This document shows, piece by piece, positions 1 to 11,807 of a stretch of DNA of 64,000 nucleotides. Every line of letters begins with the position of its first letter. Within the stretch, counting starts at the first letter, position 1. A program made the position numbers and the translations under genes. The notes under the pieces are model-generated. The model was not told the DNA's origin and made no database searches. It saw only the letters and a list, made by a program, of their open reading frames with translations. Source of the DNA: Xanthostigma xanthostigma (lineage: Eukaryota; Arthropoda; Insecta; Raphidioptera; Raphidiidae); contig OY754464.1 in the NCBI GenBank assembly GCA_963575645.1, positions 80,016,948-80,080,947 on the forward strand, written 5' to 3'.

Positions 1-863
1 TTAGTGGTTTGTTCAATTGTTTTACCGTCATTGTTTTGTTTTTGTTGCATTTGTTTACCACCCGCGGTTTGAGCATGCGTTGCACCACTGTTTTTATTAT
101 TTGTTTTATTACTCTGTTGATTTTTGCCGCGACTTTTATTTTTCGATTTCCACGCCATCGGAGCCATTATCTCTTTGAAAGCACCTGTCACTTTATGTTG
201 TCCGCGTTTCGACGTTTCGATCGTTACGCCGTCATCGTTATCAAACTCGTTAATTGCGTTCGATTCGGAATCGACTTCAACATAGTCTGGAGCAAAAAAG
301 TCGTTAACGCATTCTAAATTTTCCCGAAATGGCCGCCGTCCAACGGCGTCGACGTCGCACGTACCCCGCGTCTCGTAGATCACGTTACAGTGCGTCTTAG
401 TGGCCACTTCTACGTCACCGATCGTATCCAAGGTCTTCGCAACTTGCGCGCCTCCTGCGGTGCCGTCAACGCAACTGCTAGAGACGGCGCTGTCGGCGTC
501 CTGTTGTCTTTCTAATCGCGCTGCTGCAGGTTCGAGTTTATTTCGGTCTTTCGCGTAACTTTGTGACGGTGTGGGTGAAGATTGTCGATTATTTACCGTT
601 TTTTCCAAATGTTTCTCTTTCTTGAATGACGTATGTACTTTGCTAAGCTGTTCATTTGTCATCAACGGCGTATCTTCTTTATCAAGATGTTGAGCATTTG
701 CCAATATTTCACTCTCTTTAATTTTCTCTTCTTTTGTTTCACTTTTTTCTCTTCTGTTTGATTCTTCTGTTTTTTCAACATTGTTTAATGGTGGCAAGTC
801 TTTGATTTGTGGCACTGTAGACGATTTATTTTTAGATTTCGCACGTCGAAAAAAACTAAACAT
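1..863 (-). CDS. 5' coding exon of an unidentified gene, cut by the window edge
   Basis: An open frame of at least 287 codons runs on the minus strand from an ATG at 863-861 to the left edge without a stop. It begins MFSFFRRAKSKNKSS and continues through a long Lys/Glu/Ser/Asn-rich, low-hydrophobicity stretch, with more mixed composition in the middle (for example ENLECVNDFFAPDYVEVD) and a basic Lys/Asn/Gln-rich part near the edge. I see no signal peptide, membrane segment or recognised domain. Most of it looks disordered, as expected for the N-terminal region of a scaffold or regulatory protein. The start is the first in-frame ATG of the open frame. The length and mixed composition in such AT-rich DNA argue for real coding. 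I cannot name the family; the remaining exons lie outside the window. Confidence 0.6.
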   Translation of the reverse strand, partial: MFSFFRRAKSKNKSSTVPQIKDLPPLNNVEKTEESNRREKSETKEEKIKESEILANAQHLDKEDTPLMTNEQLSKVHTSFKKEKHLEKTVNNRQSSPTPSQSYAKDRNKLEPAAARLERQQDADSAVSSSCVDGTAGGAQVAKTLDTIGDVEVATKTHCNVIYETRGTCDVDAVGRRPFRENLECVNDFFAPDYVEVDSESNAINEFDNDDGVTIETSKRGQHKVTGAFKEIMAPMAWKSKNKSRGKNQQSNKTNNKNSGATHAQTAGGKQMQQKQNNDGKTIEQTT

Positions 864-2199
864 TTTCACTTTGTTTTAATGTAAGAAACTTTTTAAAGTA
901 AACAATTTTAATTTAATTATTTATCTCAGCATCGATAATTTTATTTCTGCAGTAAAATTTACCAATTTACAAGCTGCTAAACTATTAATAACACACGAAT
1001 TATTCGCATTAACACGCGCATAAAAATTCTAAGAAAAATAATATTTTTGTTAGCGAAGTATTTATTTTAAGAAATGCACTTTAAAATAAATATTTTGTAA
1101 AAGTTCGCTCGAAAGAAGACATTTTATATAAACACATTTAAATTTTACTAAAGTAAGTCATTAAAATAAAATTACATTTTGTTGCGAATATTGCGTTGTT
1201 TAGTTATTCTTTTTGTAATTTAATATTTTGTTAGTATCACTGCAGATTGTCGCACATTTCACAAAACAATGAATCAGGTAAAAAAAATTAACAGCTCACA
1301 TCATCACTGGAGAAACATGAGTCACAATAATAACAGTAATTTTCAATGATGTATTCGCGTCATGTTTTCAGGTGCATGAAATTATATCGCCGCGATTTTA
1401 TTTTGTTTGCAATAACAAATGAATAGGTGCATTCGACTTTCTATACATAGAAAACAAATGCACGAAACAATTGAACTCTATCCATGACACTGAAATAATT
1501 GTTAATTAACAACGCTAACACAAAAAAAAACATGTATTGACTGTATTATTCCATTAAACGTTCGTCAGTTATTTCTATAGAAGTTCGATCATTAATTAAA
1601 AAAAAGACGTTCGGTTGTTTGTTGTTGTGTTTGTTTATTGCAAACTTTTGAAAAACAGCGAAGAACAAATGAGCGTCGTCGCCGGTACCGAGTGTTGCCG
1701 CAATGCTTCGTGTCACCACGCCGTTCTGGTAGATTGAATCGCGATTGCCTTGCAACGTGCGCTCGTACTCATTTGTTTTTCATACGCTCCCGTTCAAATG
1801 TTTTTATTGCAGACATCGAACGGGTGTTAATATATAATAAAGACGGTGATGCACTGAACTTTCAGAGACTGAAACGTGGATGCCGTTTTGTCACGATTTT
1901 TAGTCGCGCCTCCTCCGTGAAAATTTTCGCGGTCAAAGAACCGGCCACTATGTCATTGAAATAGCGTTTAAAACGGACTCATTGGATTATTTTTACCGCG
2001 CGTATTATTTTTAGGTTTTAGAAATTTTTCAAGTTTTCGCACGATACTAAAACGGTACAGTAGAATTTCACTAATCCGACTGGGCGTTACTGCCGGTAAA
2101 CCGACGTTTTTCTTATGCGTTCTACATTGACTGCTTTATAATTCGGCGTTCTTCCCAAGCTTGTCCAAAAAGGTGCGCTGAGTCCAATGGGCACAATTA
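864..2199. other. Upstream region of the left-edge gene
   Basis: This AT-rich stretch precedes the minus-strand start at 863 and presumably holds its promoter and 5' UTR. Two opposed open frames of 69 and 108 codons overlap at 1,546-1,964. They look like chance frames in a less AT-rich patch. No repeat family was recognised. Confidence 0.35.
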
Positions 2200-2201
2200 T
2201 A

Positions 2202-2373
2202 TAGTGGATTTCATTTATAACGATCTCGGTTGTAACGACTTTTCGGTTATAGCGACATAACACTTAAGTCTCTTAAATTTAAAGTACTTATACTTTTCTT
2301 GCTATATAGCGACTTCGGGATATAGCGACGAATTATGTGGTCCCTTCATTGTCGCTATAACCGAAATCCACTG
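2202..2373. mobile_element. Pogo/Tigger-like MITE
   Basis: A 172 bp element has terminal inverted repeats beginning YAGTGGATTTC and is flanked by TA on both sides (2,200-2,201 and 2,374-2,375). The right end reads, in reverse complement, CAGTGGATTTCGGTTATAGC. The interior repeats ATAGCGAC-like motifs. The TIR start and TA duplication fit the Tc1/mariner-pogo group. It has no coding capacity. Confidence 0.7.
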
Positions 2374-2375
2374 TA

Positions 2376-2728
2376 CTTCTGTTTTGTATCTCTTCTGGCT
2401 TAGAAGTTGTATCCATACGAAAAAATCTTCGAGTACCCATATCTCCTGAACCAAAACAGATCAGAAATTGGCTTGTGCTCATTGGAATCAGTGTATTTTT
2501 TTCTACAAAGGTCCTTAATTCGAAAAATATATAAAAAAAATCGATTTTAGCTATTTTTAAGGCATAATAAAAAAATCGATTTTCGATTTTCTGATCCTCT
2601 CCTGATTTTTTTATAAAAATCCTTTCAAAGTTGCTATAGTTTTGAGGAAGGTTTTGTTTTGAAATTTGGTTATCGTTTTTTTTTAACTTTCAGGTTCAAA
2701 ACTGAATTAATTTTTCAGTTGATTATTA
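2376..2728. other. AT-rich spacer
   Basis: There is no convincing gene here. It holds AT-rich homopolymer-containing DNA with short near-repeats of the type AAAAAATCGATTTT around 2,530-2,590. Confidence 0.3.
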
Positions 2729-4549
2729 TAAAGTACCTGGGTGACCGAGCTTTGCTCGGAAAGTTAAATAAAATACTGATATGCTGATATCGCCAAAACT
2801 TTGAGAACCGTAGGTTCTCTGTCGCTTCCCTTTGTGGAGCCTACGTCTCCACCTTTGTTACAGTCTCACCTCGCGGGGCTGCGTCCCGCTCGGTTGTAAA
2901 CCACACTAGTCGAGCCTTCGGCTCTCCATATAAGAACCGTAGGTTCTCTGGGGAAGCTTCGCTTCCTTTTGTGGAGCACTAAGATAATATTGCTGAAACA
3001 GTTTGACTCCTTTGTGGAGAGGATTGTCGGCCCTTATGGCAATCCGGTACTTGTAAAACTGATTCGCCGTCATCTTGATCTATGATATTGCGTCTTTCGC
3101 TTCAAATTTAGGTTAAAAATTTATTTATTAAAATTACTCACCTATTGGGCTTTGACATGCTCACTCCTGACATCTGGTGGCTGACATAAAAAATAAAATG
3201 TGACTGCATTTAGTCGATCTATCATCAGCTGTGAACAGTACTCCATTCGTACTTTTAAATTCTTATAAAATGAAATAAATAAAAAGCTTTGAAAATAACT
3301 GAACTTAAAAAATCAATGAACGTTTGCTTAAAAAGATGATTTTATGTTATCAAGTAAGTATACAAGTGTAACGTTACTATTATACTATATAACCTCATAT
3401 AGTTTTAATATAATAATTTATTGTCTATAATTAATTTTTTTATCTACAGATACTGCTAAAAAACAGGATTTGAAAGAAAATGCTATACCTTCAGTCAATT
3501 TGTCTGGGAAAAAAACACAGCTACTGATCAGAACCATAGGATTCAATTATTGTATGAATTAGGCAATAAAGAAAATGATGATAGTCTTATTGTTGAAAAC
3601 TAAGATAATAATGAAGTTTATGATGATGATCATAACGACAATCAAAGTAATTATTTCACTAAAAAATTAGTTTTAGTTACAATTTATTATAATTTTCATT
3701 GATGTTTGATGTACTGAATCTTTATTTTCCAAATTAAATTTTTTGTTCTTCTTTTCTCTTGTTCCTCTGTATCCTACGGTTCTCATCAGTAGCTGTGTTT
3801 TTTTTCCCAGGTAAATTGACTGAAGGTACTTATAGCATTTATTTTCTTTCAAATGCTGTTTTTTAGCAGTATCTGTAGATAAAAATATTAATAATAAACA
3901 AACTGTATATTATAACTATGAGGTTATAATATAATAGTAACGTTACAGTTGTATAGTACTTACTTGAAAACATCAAATCATCTTTTAAAATGTGCAGAGC
4001 AAACTTTCATTGATTTTTTAACTGTAGTTATTTTCAAAACTTTTTATTTATTTCATTTTTTAAGAATTTAAAAGTACGAATGGAATACTGTTCACAGATG
4101 ATAGATCGACTAAATGCATTTACATTTTATTTTTTATGTTAGCCACCAGATGTCAGGAGTGAGCATGTCAAAGCCCAATAATAATAATTGTTTATAACTT
4201 TCTTTCAAATACGTATTTATTTTAATTAAATCTCACTTGGATAGTAATTAAAGATTAACTGTCATAATATTTTGAAAACAATTGTTTCATTGTATAAAAT
4301 TCCAAAACCTACTTACAATATTTAAGTATTTTCATACGTCAAAAAATTGATTTTTATAATGACAAAATTTGTAAGAAAACGATTTTTTCGAGAAATGAGA
4401 CCTAGCTAAAACGATTTTTTGCCCCCCAAAATCCCTTTTCAGTAAATTTCATCCAAATCGTTAGGGCCGTTTTCGAGAAAATATTTAGGGACATAGGTAC
4501 ATAGATAGGTACATAGATACAAGATTAGCTCGTTTAATAATATAGGGAT
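2729..4549 (+). mobile_element. Interspersed repeat, split by a foldback element
   Basis: The left part starts near AAGTACCTGGGTGACCGAGC and holds short internal duplications (GAACCGTAGGTTCTCT at about 2,800 and 2,935). The right part ends with ACATAG-type microrepeats followed by TACAAGATTAGCTCGTTTAA. I recall this start and end pairing from lepidopteran non-LTR-type or nonautonomous repeats, but the class is not certain. The 3,145-4,178 foldback element interrupts it. No open frame survives. Confidence 0.45.
3145..4178. mobile_element. Foldback DNA element with about 400 bp inverted repeats
   Basis: The two ends are long inverted repeats (about 3,145-3,545 and 3,771-4,178) beginning TTGGGCTTTGACATGCTCAC, flanked by TA on each side (3,143-3,144 and 4,179-4,180). 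The arms match with scattered differences, so the copy is not brand new. The spacer of about 225 bp has no substantial open frame. The TA duplication suggests a Tc1/mariner-type mobiliser, but the family is not recognised. Confidence 0.7.
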
Positions 4550-4995
4550 AGGGATATGAAATCAGCAACATTAAAGAAATAGTTTGACTAATTTTGATGA
4601 AACATTGATTAATACCCAAAGATTTAAGGAACTTTCATGGACACGAAGCCATTTTCAAAATCTAATATATTCAAATTTTAATTATTGAAACAGTCTGCTG
4701 TTAACATAGCGTTGCTCTTCTATAGTTATAATAGTTGTCTATTATACTTTCTTTCCCAATGTCGTGTCATTGTATAAAAAAAAATAAAAGTGAAAAAGAT
4801 ATCATTAACTTCTGAAGATATATATTTTGGAAGCGACAAATACGATGTTATTCTGTCTCATAAAATTATACGACTTTAACTTGATAATATTTTTATTTCG
4901 TTTGAGATGCGGTAATATTTAATTTGAAAACTGTATAGTTTAAGAAAAGGAAACTAAAAAACACTGCATATATCAACGCACTGAAAAGTAGAAAA
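4550..4995. other. AT-rich spacer without recognised features
   Basis: No open frame, repeat boundary or RNA gene was recognised in this stretch. Confidence 0.3.
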
Positions 4996-5289
4996 TATAG
5001 TACGCGCCACGGATCTAAAAGGTTCGGAAGTTAGTCACAAACAGCGTCGCAAAGGCACATTTTAGAGCCGTTGATACTCCCACCACCTTCCAACTACCTG
5101 CACGGAACGTGCGCTCGTCGGTAATTGGCCGTGATCGCTCGTTGCCTTTGTCACTTGTCGTTTTCCTGCTTTTAAGTACAGTCGAGTACGCTATTGTCAA
5201 GTTGTTATTGCTATGTTAGTTTTGTTGAGTTGCGAGTTTCTAGTTTTTCAACAGACTGTATACAAGCGCAGCCTGCATTCGCATCTAGT
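4996..5289. mobile_element. MITE family A, copy 1 (right end missing)
   Basis: It starts with TAGTACGCGCCACGGATCTA and follows the same sequence as the copies at 17,823, 20,390 and 54,107. It stops after GCATTCGCATCTA, where those copies run into the second terminal repeat. The right terminal repeat is therefore missing. The short open frames in it are incidental. Confidence 0.75.
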
Positions 5290-5693
5290 TTAAAAGCTAT
5301 TGTAGACGAGTTTAAAAACACAGATCCGGGAAGTAAAGTCGTATTTATTTCTTTTTTTAATCGTGTAACGAGCAGATGTATCGTTTGTGTGTTTTATAAA
5401 TACGTCATTGTTCATTAAAAATAACTAGTATTTACATGCAGTAGTCTTTCATTGAATATATTCTGCACTTGATCAAACAATAAAATTTAAAATATATATT
5501 ATGTAAGAACCATTGGACATTGAACAAAAAGTAAAGTACGAAGTAGTGGTCAAAATTGAAAGATTTTTTTGCAATATTTTGAGATTATCCTCAAAAACTC
5601 ATAAATATATAATGGTTGACATTTTTCGTGAACTGGGCAATAAAAATCCTTTAATAAATTTGCACTCTTTAATATCTATTAAATTATATATTA
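5290..5693. other. Spacer between repeats
   Basis: AT-rich DNA with a short 83-codon frame overlapping its right end. Nothing resembles a known protein. Confidence 0.3.
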
Positions 5694-6449
5694 TACTAGC
5701 GGTCCCGCCTGGTTTCACTCGGGTGCAAAAGAACGAATGGGGAAGGGAGGGACATGACTCATGAGTACGCACATTCATCTTAGTTTACAGAGATGAATGT
5801 TGTGTCCAAATTTCATGATGATCGGAGTTACCGTTCAAAAGTTTTTGTCGATAAAAAGCAGTATTTAAACTTTTTTTAACTAATAAATTTCTTTTAAATC
5901 AATAATTACTGTAATTAATAAAATATAATAAATATTTAATTGAAAACGCTGTAGGAAAATTATTTTTATATAGATACCTATAGTTATAACAGTTTTCAAA
6001 TGAGCTATTAATTAGATTTAATTAATTTTAATTAGTCGTAAATAAAATTAAAATAAATTTAAATGGAAGGCCTAGAAAAAAGTAATGTAGAAAAAAAATA
6101 TATATATATTCGCCCAACGTGGGGCTCGAACCCACGACCCTGTTTTAACAGACGCATCATGTTCTACTGACTGAGCCAGCCGGGTTTGTAAATGTACAAC
6201 GCTAATATTGGTATATTTTGTTAGGGCATTTCACCTGAATAGAAGCTTATTTTTGAGATACATTTAGCAACATTTTTTATTGACACTCCGCTCCTATTAG
6301 TTGTAGCGTGATATTATATAGCCTATAGCCTTCCTTAATAAATGGGCCATCCAACAAAAAAACATTTTTCAATTTGAACCAGTAGTTCCTGAGATTAGCG
6401 CGTTCAACCAAACAAACAAACTCTTCAGCTTTATATATTAGTATAGATT
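5694..6449 (+). mobile_element. Repeat family B, copy 1
   Basis: It starts ACTAGCGGTCCCGCCTGG and ends near CTTCAGCTTTATATATTAGT. A second copy lies at 14,341-14,680 and a fragment at 21,388-21,520. Shared internal blocks include TGATGATCGGAGTTACCG and TATATAGCCTATAGCCTTCC. Copy 1 is longer because it contains extra AT-rich DNA and a tRNA-like sequence at about 5,880-6,230. It is probably a nonautonomous retroposon; the class is inferred from remembered lepidopteran repeats. Confidence 0.55.
6111..6186 (-). repeat. tRNA-Lys-like sequence (SINE head or tRNA pseudogene)
   Basis: Read on the minus strand it resembles tRNA-Lys: an acceptor-like start (CCCGGCTGGCTCAGTCAGTA), a good B box (GGTTCGAGCCCC) and a matching 3' acceptor strand (GTTGGGCG). 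The anticodon arm is about two bases too long and does not form a clean seven-base loop, so I do not call a functional tRNA. An A/T microsatellite follows the 3' end, as in a tRNA-derived SINE. Confidence 0.6.
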
Positions 6450-7599
6450 AACGACAGACAATCAAGACATTTATAATCTTTAGGTCTCAGTTTTTTTTTC
6501 TCTGTAATCTTGCTACAGCTTTACTGAACGAATTTTAAAAGAAGATTTTTGTCTATAGAGAATGTACTATGGACCTTATTGCAGAAGATCGCACGTGCAT
6601 TTTATATTAGTAAAAACCAAAAGGTAATGATCCTAGAACCGCTTCTATGCAATAAGGGACACAATGGTACACATCAGCGACGTCTAGCCCTTTCCCCACC
6701 GGTCTTCTTTAGCCGAGCGCACTGTACCTCTACACGGCGTGCTTTCTTTTCTGCGAAAAAATCTATTAGCTCATCACAGTCCGTCTCAAAGACACTTTTA
6801 TTTTCAATGACTAGTATCGCGAGGCCAGATATAGACGGTTGTGGTTTTCAACAATATTATATTATGATTTTGGCACCCCCTGGAACTGCCAACCGGGGCA
6901 GGTACCCCGGTTTGCCCCCCCTCCTAGGCTCCTAGATCCGCGGCTGATCGAACAATAAGCTATTATGAAATGTCAAAAAAAAGGTACAGTTCGAAATCCA
7001 CGCGAATGGAACCGCAGGTACAACTAGTAGATTTTGAAATATGCTCATTTTCAACTGACCTCTCTCGTTGATTTATCTGAAACATTAACCATCGATCATA
7101 TTTCTTCAGATCTTTCGAATCCATTGGGAAAATGCCAATAAACGATCGCAATTAAACAGTGTATTTTCATCTTCATTCATTTTGTGACGAAATTATATAA
7201 ATAAAACATACAATTAAACAAACACATGTTGGTCGTAACAGCGAATGTAATTCAGAAAAAAAGTTCTATCTGCTAATTAAATGCTCTAGTAAATTAAAAT
7301 AGCTTCCTAATAGTTATTTGACGTCATCGGTATTTTAAAGTTCCTGTTATATTGGTACTAGTGAATTGTATTGTGAAAGAATATTTGTGTTTTGGAAAAA
7401 CGATTAATCAACTATTGAGGATAAGTGACTAGAAACCAGTGGTCAGAATCAGCAAATAATCTTAGCCACAATAAAATATTATGGCAATCTTTTATCGAAA
7501 TGTACTGAAAAGAAAAAAATGTTTTTTTAATAATTAATAAGAAAAATCGCAGTAAAAAGGTAATTTTTTTTTTATAATTTAGGTTCATAATGATAGACC
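6450..7599. other. Spacer with no supported gene
   Basis: A 128-codon plus-strand frame (6,549-6,935) and a 62-codon minus-strand frame (6,963-7,151) occur, but neither has protein-like features or splice context. A C-rich patch lies around 6,890-6,940. Confidence 0.35.
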
Positions 7600-8430
7600 T
7601 GGGTTGTAACTAATAATACCGTGAACGAAAAAATCGTAAAAAAGTGTTTTTTTTAAAATGACTTAAAATTGTTATCAGATCGATTTTTTTGTAATAAATT
7701 ACTTTCTTAGGCTAAAAAAACTGCGTCGATCGCCGCAGACCAAATCAAAATTGGTTCATTTGTTCATGAGATAACGTGAACGAAAAATTAGGAAAAAAGT
7801 AATTTTTTAAAATTACTCGTAAAATTCTTATCAAATCGATTTTTTTGTAATAATTTACTTTCTTAGGTTAAAAAAACTGCATCGATCGCCGCAAACCGCA
7901 TCAAAATCGGCTCATTTGTTCACGAGATAACTTAAACGAAAAATTTGTAAAAAAGTGTTTTTTTTTTAAATTACTCGTAAAATTCCAATGAGATCGATTT
8001 TTCTGTAATAAATTACTTTTTTAGGCTAAAAAGTTGCGTCGACTGCCGCAAATCGCATCAAAATCGGTTCATTTGTTCATGAGATATGCTGAACGAAAAT
8101 TTCGTAGCAAAGTGTTTTTTTTTTGAGCTCTAAGAGCTTCTTGCTATATTTTATATATTTTTGAGCGTTTTGAACTCGAAAATAGCGGGAAGTTACAGGG
8201 ATGGCCTGCAGGGTCAAACTTCTTTTCAAATTTTTTTGTGATAAACTACAAATTTACGGTTTTCGGATTTTTTCTTTACTTGTGCTGTAAGATATTGCTT
8301 CTTGCCAAATTTCATGATTCTAGGACAACGAGATGTGCCTTATAGATTTTGATTCCAAAGAATCTTGACAGACAGACGGACAACACAGTGATCCTATAAG
8401 GGTTCCTTTTGAGGTACAGAACCCTAAAAA
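7600..8430 (+). repeat. Interspersed repeat with about three 157 bp tandem units
   Basis: Units share GATCGATTTTTTTGTAAT-type and ATCGCCGCA blocks at about 7,680, 7,836 and 7,992, giving a period near 157 bp. The right end (about 8,130-8,427) has the block AGTGATCCTATAAGGGTTCC followed by an ACCCTAAAAAA tail, which I recall as the 3' end of lepidopteran interspersed repeats. No coding capacity is seen. Confidence 0.6.
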
Positions 8431-8501
8431 AGCAACGATAGTCGCGCAGTTACTATTTCTGCCACCATGAACGCGATTTGCCAGCTTGTCTAAATTATGC
8501 G

Positions 8502-8900
8502 TATACAGGTGAGTTTTAAGTTGATGCTTTTGTTTTTACAGCGAGTAAAAATCAAATAGACGAGCAAATATTTCAAATAGTTTTTTTATCAAAACTCAAA
8601 GGTCCTGTCACTATGGAAATAAGTTGTTATTATCTCTCAAAAACAGAACAATACACATGCCAGTTTCAAATAAGCATCAACATACTTGATAATAACAACT
8701 TATTTCCATAGTGACATAATATAACCCCAGGACCGACCTCAAAATTAAAGAAAATTTAATAAAATTTATTTAAACTTCGAAAGGCTGTTTCTCTCTTATT
8801 TTTGAGTTTTGATAAAAAAACTATTTGAAATATTTGCTCGTCTATTTGATTTTTACACGCTGTAAAAACAAAAGCATCAACTTAAAACTCATTCTGTATA
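8502..8900. mobile_element. Doubly nested foldback MITE
   Basis: The outer inverted repeats start with TATACAG and continue through GAGTTTTAAG; the arms are about 100 bp. A second inverted repeat lies inside (8,608-8,633 against 8,691-8,716, containing GAAATAAGTTGTTATTA). The structure is a foldback within a foldback, with no coding sequence. Confidence 0.65.
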
Positions 8901-8992
8901 TGACACTCGTTCATTACAAGCGTTTGGCGTCATGAAACCATTAATTCGATTTTTAAACCAATAATGCTAATTTTACGTTGTACAATACGTAA

Positions 8993-11804
8993 TAGTTTAA
9001 GCTCCCATGACACAAAAAGTTACCCCAAAGAACACCTCAAAATTATAAAGTGAAAATGGCTGAAAAACATGTGAGAAACATGTTACGCCCGCCAGACAAG
9101 TAAAAATTTGTTAATTGTTATTTTTTATGAATTTTTGAAATTTAAAAAAAAAACATGATTTTACTTTCCAAAACACCTGCTTGAAATTTATACAATTTGT
9201 AGTAAATAATGTACCATTTTTGAAAAAATTGGTCTGGCTGACAATTTTTGTTAATAAGCTAGCCAGACTTCATTTGTTATAAACTATTTTTTTTTATGAA
9301 AATACATTTCATAACACCTCCTTGAATTTTTTTTTAAATAAAGTTTAAGATCTCTTCTATCTAATACAACTGGTCTGGCTGACAATTTTTGTTAATTAAT
9401 GTGCCAGACTTTATTTTGAATGCACAGCAACAATGCATCAAGACCAATCACAGGCATTTAGGAACACCTCGTAAAAAAAAAAAACAACTGAAGTTTAAGA
9501 TGTCCTCTATGCATAAAAATATGCCTGTCATTAAAACAATGTTTTTTACCATGTCAGATTCAATTTTTAAGCGCCGTGACAGCGTTTTTTTATAAACAAA
9601 TCAGCTTTTCCAAGGGCCGTGTCAAAACACCCCCTTAATTTTTTTATGAAAGAAGGTTTGACATCTATTTTCCGCATAAAAATTGGTCTGTCAGCGAAAA
9701 AATGTTTTTTACTATGACAGACTTTATTTTTTAAGTGCTGCGACCACATTTTTTAATGAAAAAATATGGTATAATCATTGCTAACTAGAAAACAAATTTT
9801 TTTTTACTCTAAATAAATACGGTAGATCCCTTTTATATACTTTAATACATTTTTTATCAAAATATTGTTTTTTACTATGACAGACTTAATTTTAAAGCGC
9901 CGCGACTGTTTTTTTTTTTTTTTTAAATAAGCTTTTACAACGGGCGCGTCAAAACACCCCCTTAATTTTTTTCTGAAAGAAGGTTTGACATCTATTTTCC
10001 GCATAAAAATTGGTCTGTCAGCGAAAAAATGTTTTTTACTATGACAGACTTCATTTTTTAAGTGCTGCGACCACATTTTTTAATGAAAAAATATGGTATA
10101 ATCGTTGCTAACTAGAAATTTTTTTTTTTTTATTCTAAATTAATACGCTAGATCCCTTTTATATACTTTAATACATTTTTTATCAAAATATTGTTTTTTA
10201 CTGTCAGACTTAATTTTAAAGCGCCGCGACTATTTTTTTTTTTCGCTTCACGGGGCTGTGCTCCGCTCAGCAGTGACAATAGTAGCTCCACCATATTCTG
10301 AGTTTATATTGCAGTTTTTCTTTCCACAAAAATAATATTGGGACTATCATGAACATATACAAAAAAATTTTGAATTTTTCCATTTTTCGGCTGTTCCTTT
10401 GGAATTTTTTTTAATAAACCACCCCTGTATTCAGGCGAACAAAACAAAAAAAAAGTATTAAAATCGGTCGAGTCATTTTCGAATTTTTGCCAGTCTAACG
10501 CTTATAATATACAGATGTAGTGATAGTGATTTTTGACAAAACACCGTCATATTGCAGCGATTTTTAGTACGAAAAACGCATTTTTTCGAACTTTCTAAAT
10601 GCAATATCTCAAAAACGGTCCATTTTATAGGAAAATCATAAGAGACCTTTTTTCTTTAGAATTGTCCAAAAAACCTAAAAAAATAGTTCCGACGCCAAAA
10701 ACAAAAAAAAATTATTTTCCGAAAATTTTTTGCAAATTTTGAATTTTTTTTTTGCAAATTTTGAATTTTTTTTGAAAATTTTGTTTTTTTTTCAATTTTT
10801 TATTTGGAATATTTAGAATATGCATTTATAGACAAATAATGTTATAAACATTTTAGTAAAATTTAATGATTCTTGCTTCTGCAAAGTGATTTTAATTGCA
10901 TGTTTGCCGGCGCAAGATGACTTACTAACTTTCCGAATTTTTTCCAGGTAAACTATAGCTCTGACGAAAAAAGTACAAGATATCTTTTTTATAGAAAAAA
11001 ACGTCCTTTACAATACAGTATTTTATATTTATCTCTATCTTTATCCCAGCTCAAAATATTCAAGAATTTTGAAAATAAAAATTTTTTTCAAAATTTTTTT
11101 TGACTTTGGGAAATCGATAGACGAATGAACTTTTTTTTATTTCAATCAGTACACTTTAAACTACTTATAAAAAAAAATTGAGTCTGTTTGCGAATTTCTG
11201 GAGCTTTTGGTCTAAAATTGCCTCCACCGACTGGACTAAAAAGCATATTAGAGGTATTAATTAACAAAAATTGTCAGCCAGACCAGTTGTATTAGATAGA
11301 AGAGATCTTAAACTTTATTTAAAAAAAAAAATCAAGGAGGTGTTATGAAATGTATTTTCATAAAAAAAATAATTTATAACAAATGAAGTCTGGCACATTA
11401 ATTAACAAAAATTGTCAGCCAGACCAGTTGTATTAGATAGAAGAGATCTTAAACTTTATTTAAAAAAAAAATCAAGGAGGTGTTATGAAATGTATTTTCA
11501 TAAAAAAAATAGTTTATAACAAATGAAGTCTGGCTAGCTTATTAACAAAAATTGTCAGCCAGACCAATTTTTTCAAAAATGGTACATTATTTAATACAAA
11601 TTGTATAAATTTCAAGCAGGTGTTTTGGAAAGTAAAATCATGTTTTTTTTTTTAAATTTCAAAAATTCATAAAAAATAACAATTAACAAATTTTTACTTG
11701 TCTGGCGGGCGTAACATGTTTCTGACATGTTTTTCAGCCATTTTCACTTTATAATTTTGAGGTGTTCTTTGGGGTAACTTTTTGTGTCATGGGAGCTTAA
11801 ACTA
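8993..11804. mobile_element. 2.8 kb element with about 420 bp inverted repeats and satellite-like core
   Basis: The ends are inverted copies (8,993-about 9,412 and about 11,386-11,804) beginning TAGTTTAAGCTCCCATGAC. TAA flanks both ends (8,990-8,992 and 11,805-11,807), a 3 bp duplication compatible with PIF/Harbinger-type insertion, though three bases are weak evidence. One arm subunit is duplicated again at about 11,244-11,400. The core holds tandem repeats (see 9,600-10,235) and AT-rich DNA. There is no transposase; it is nonautonomous. Confidence 0.65.
9600..10235 (+). repeat. Tandem repeat with about 325 bp period
   Basis: The block GTCAAAACACCCCCTTAATT occurs at 9,621 and 9,948, and GACTTAATTTTAAAGCGCC at about 9,880 and 10,205, giving a period of 324-327 bp. 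Each unit contains the motif TTGGTCTGTCAGCG, related to the CTGGCTGACA motif of the element's arms, so core and arms may share an origin. The two minus-strand frames here (60 and 90 codons) are copies of one repeat frame and are not called genes. Confidence 0.65.
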
Positions 11805-11807
11805 TAA

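Noticed and set aside
6111-6186. Functional tRNA-Lys
   Set aside because: The anticodon arm has extra bases and no proper seven-base loop; the context is that of a SINE-like repeat.
9567-10076. Two minus-strand open frames sharing MWSQHLKN and KKHFFADRPIFMRKI
   Set aside because: They are the same frame in two units of a 325 bp tandem repeat; similarity follows from the DNA repeat, and there is no start context, domain or splice evidence.
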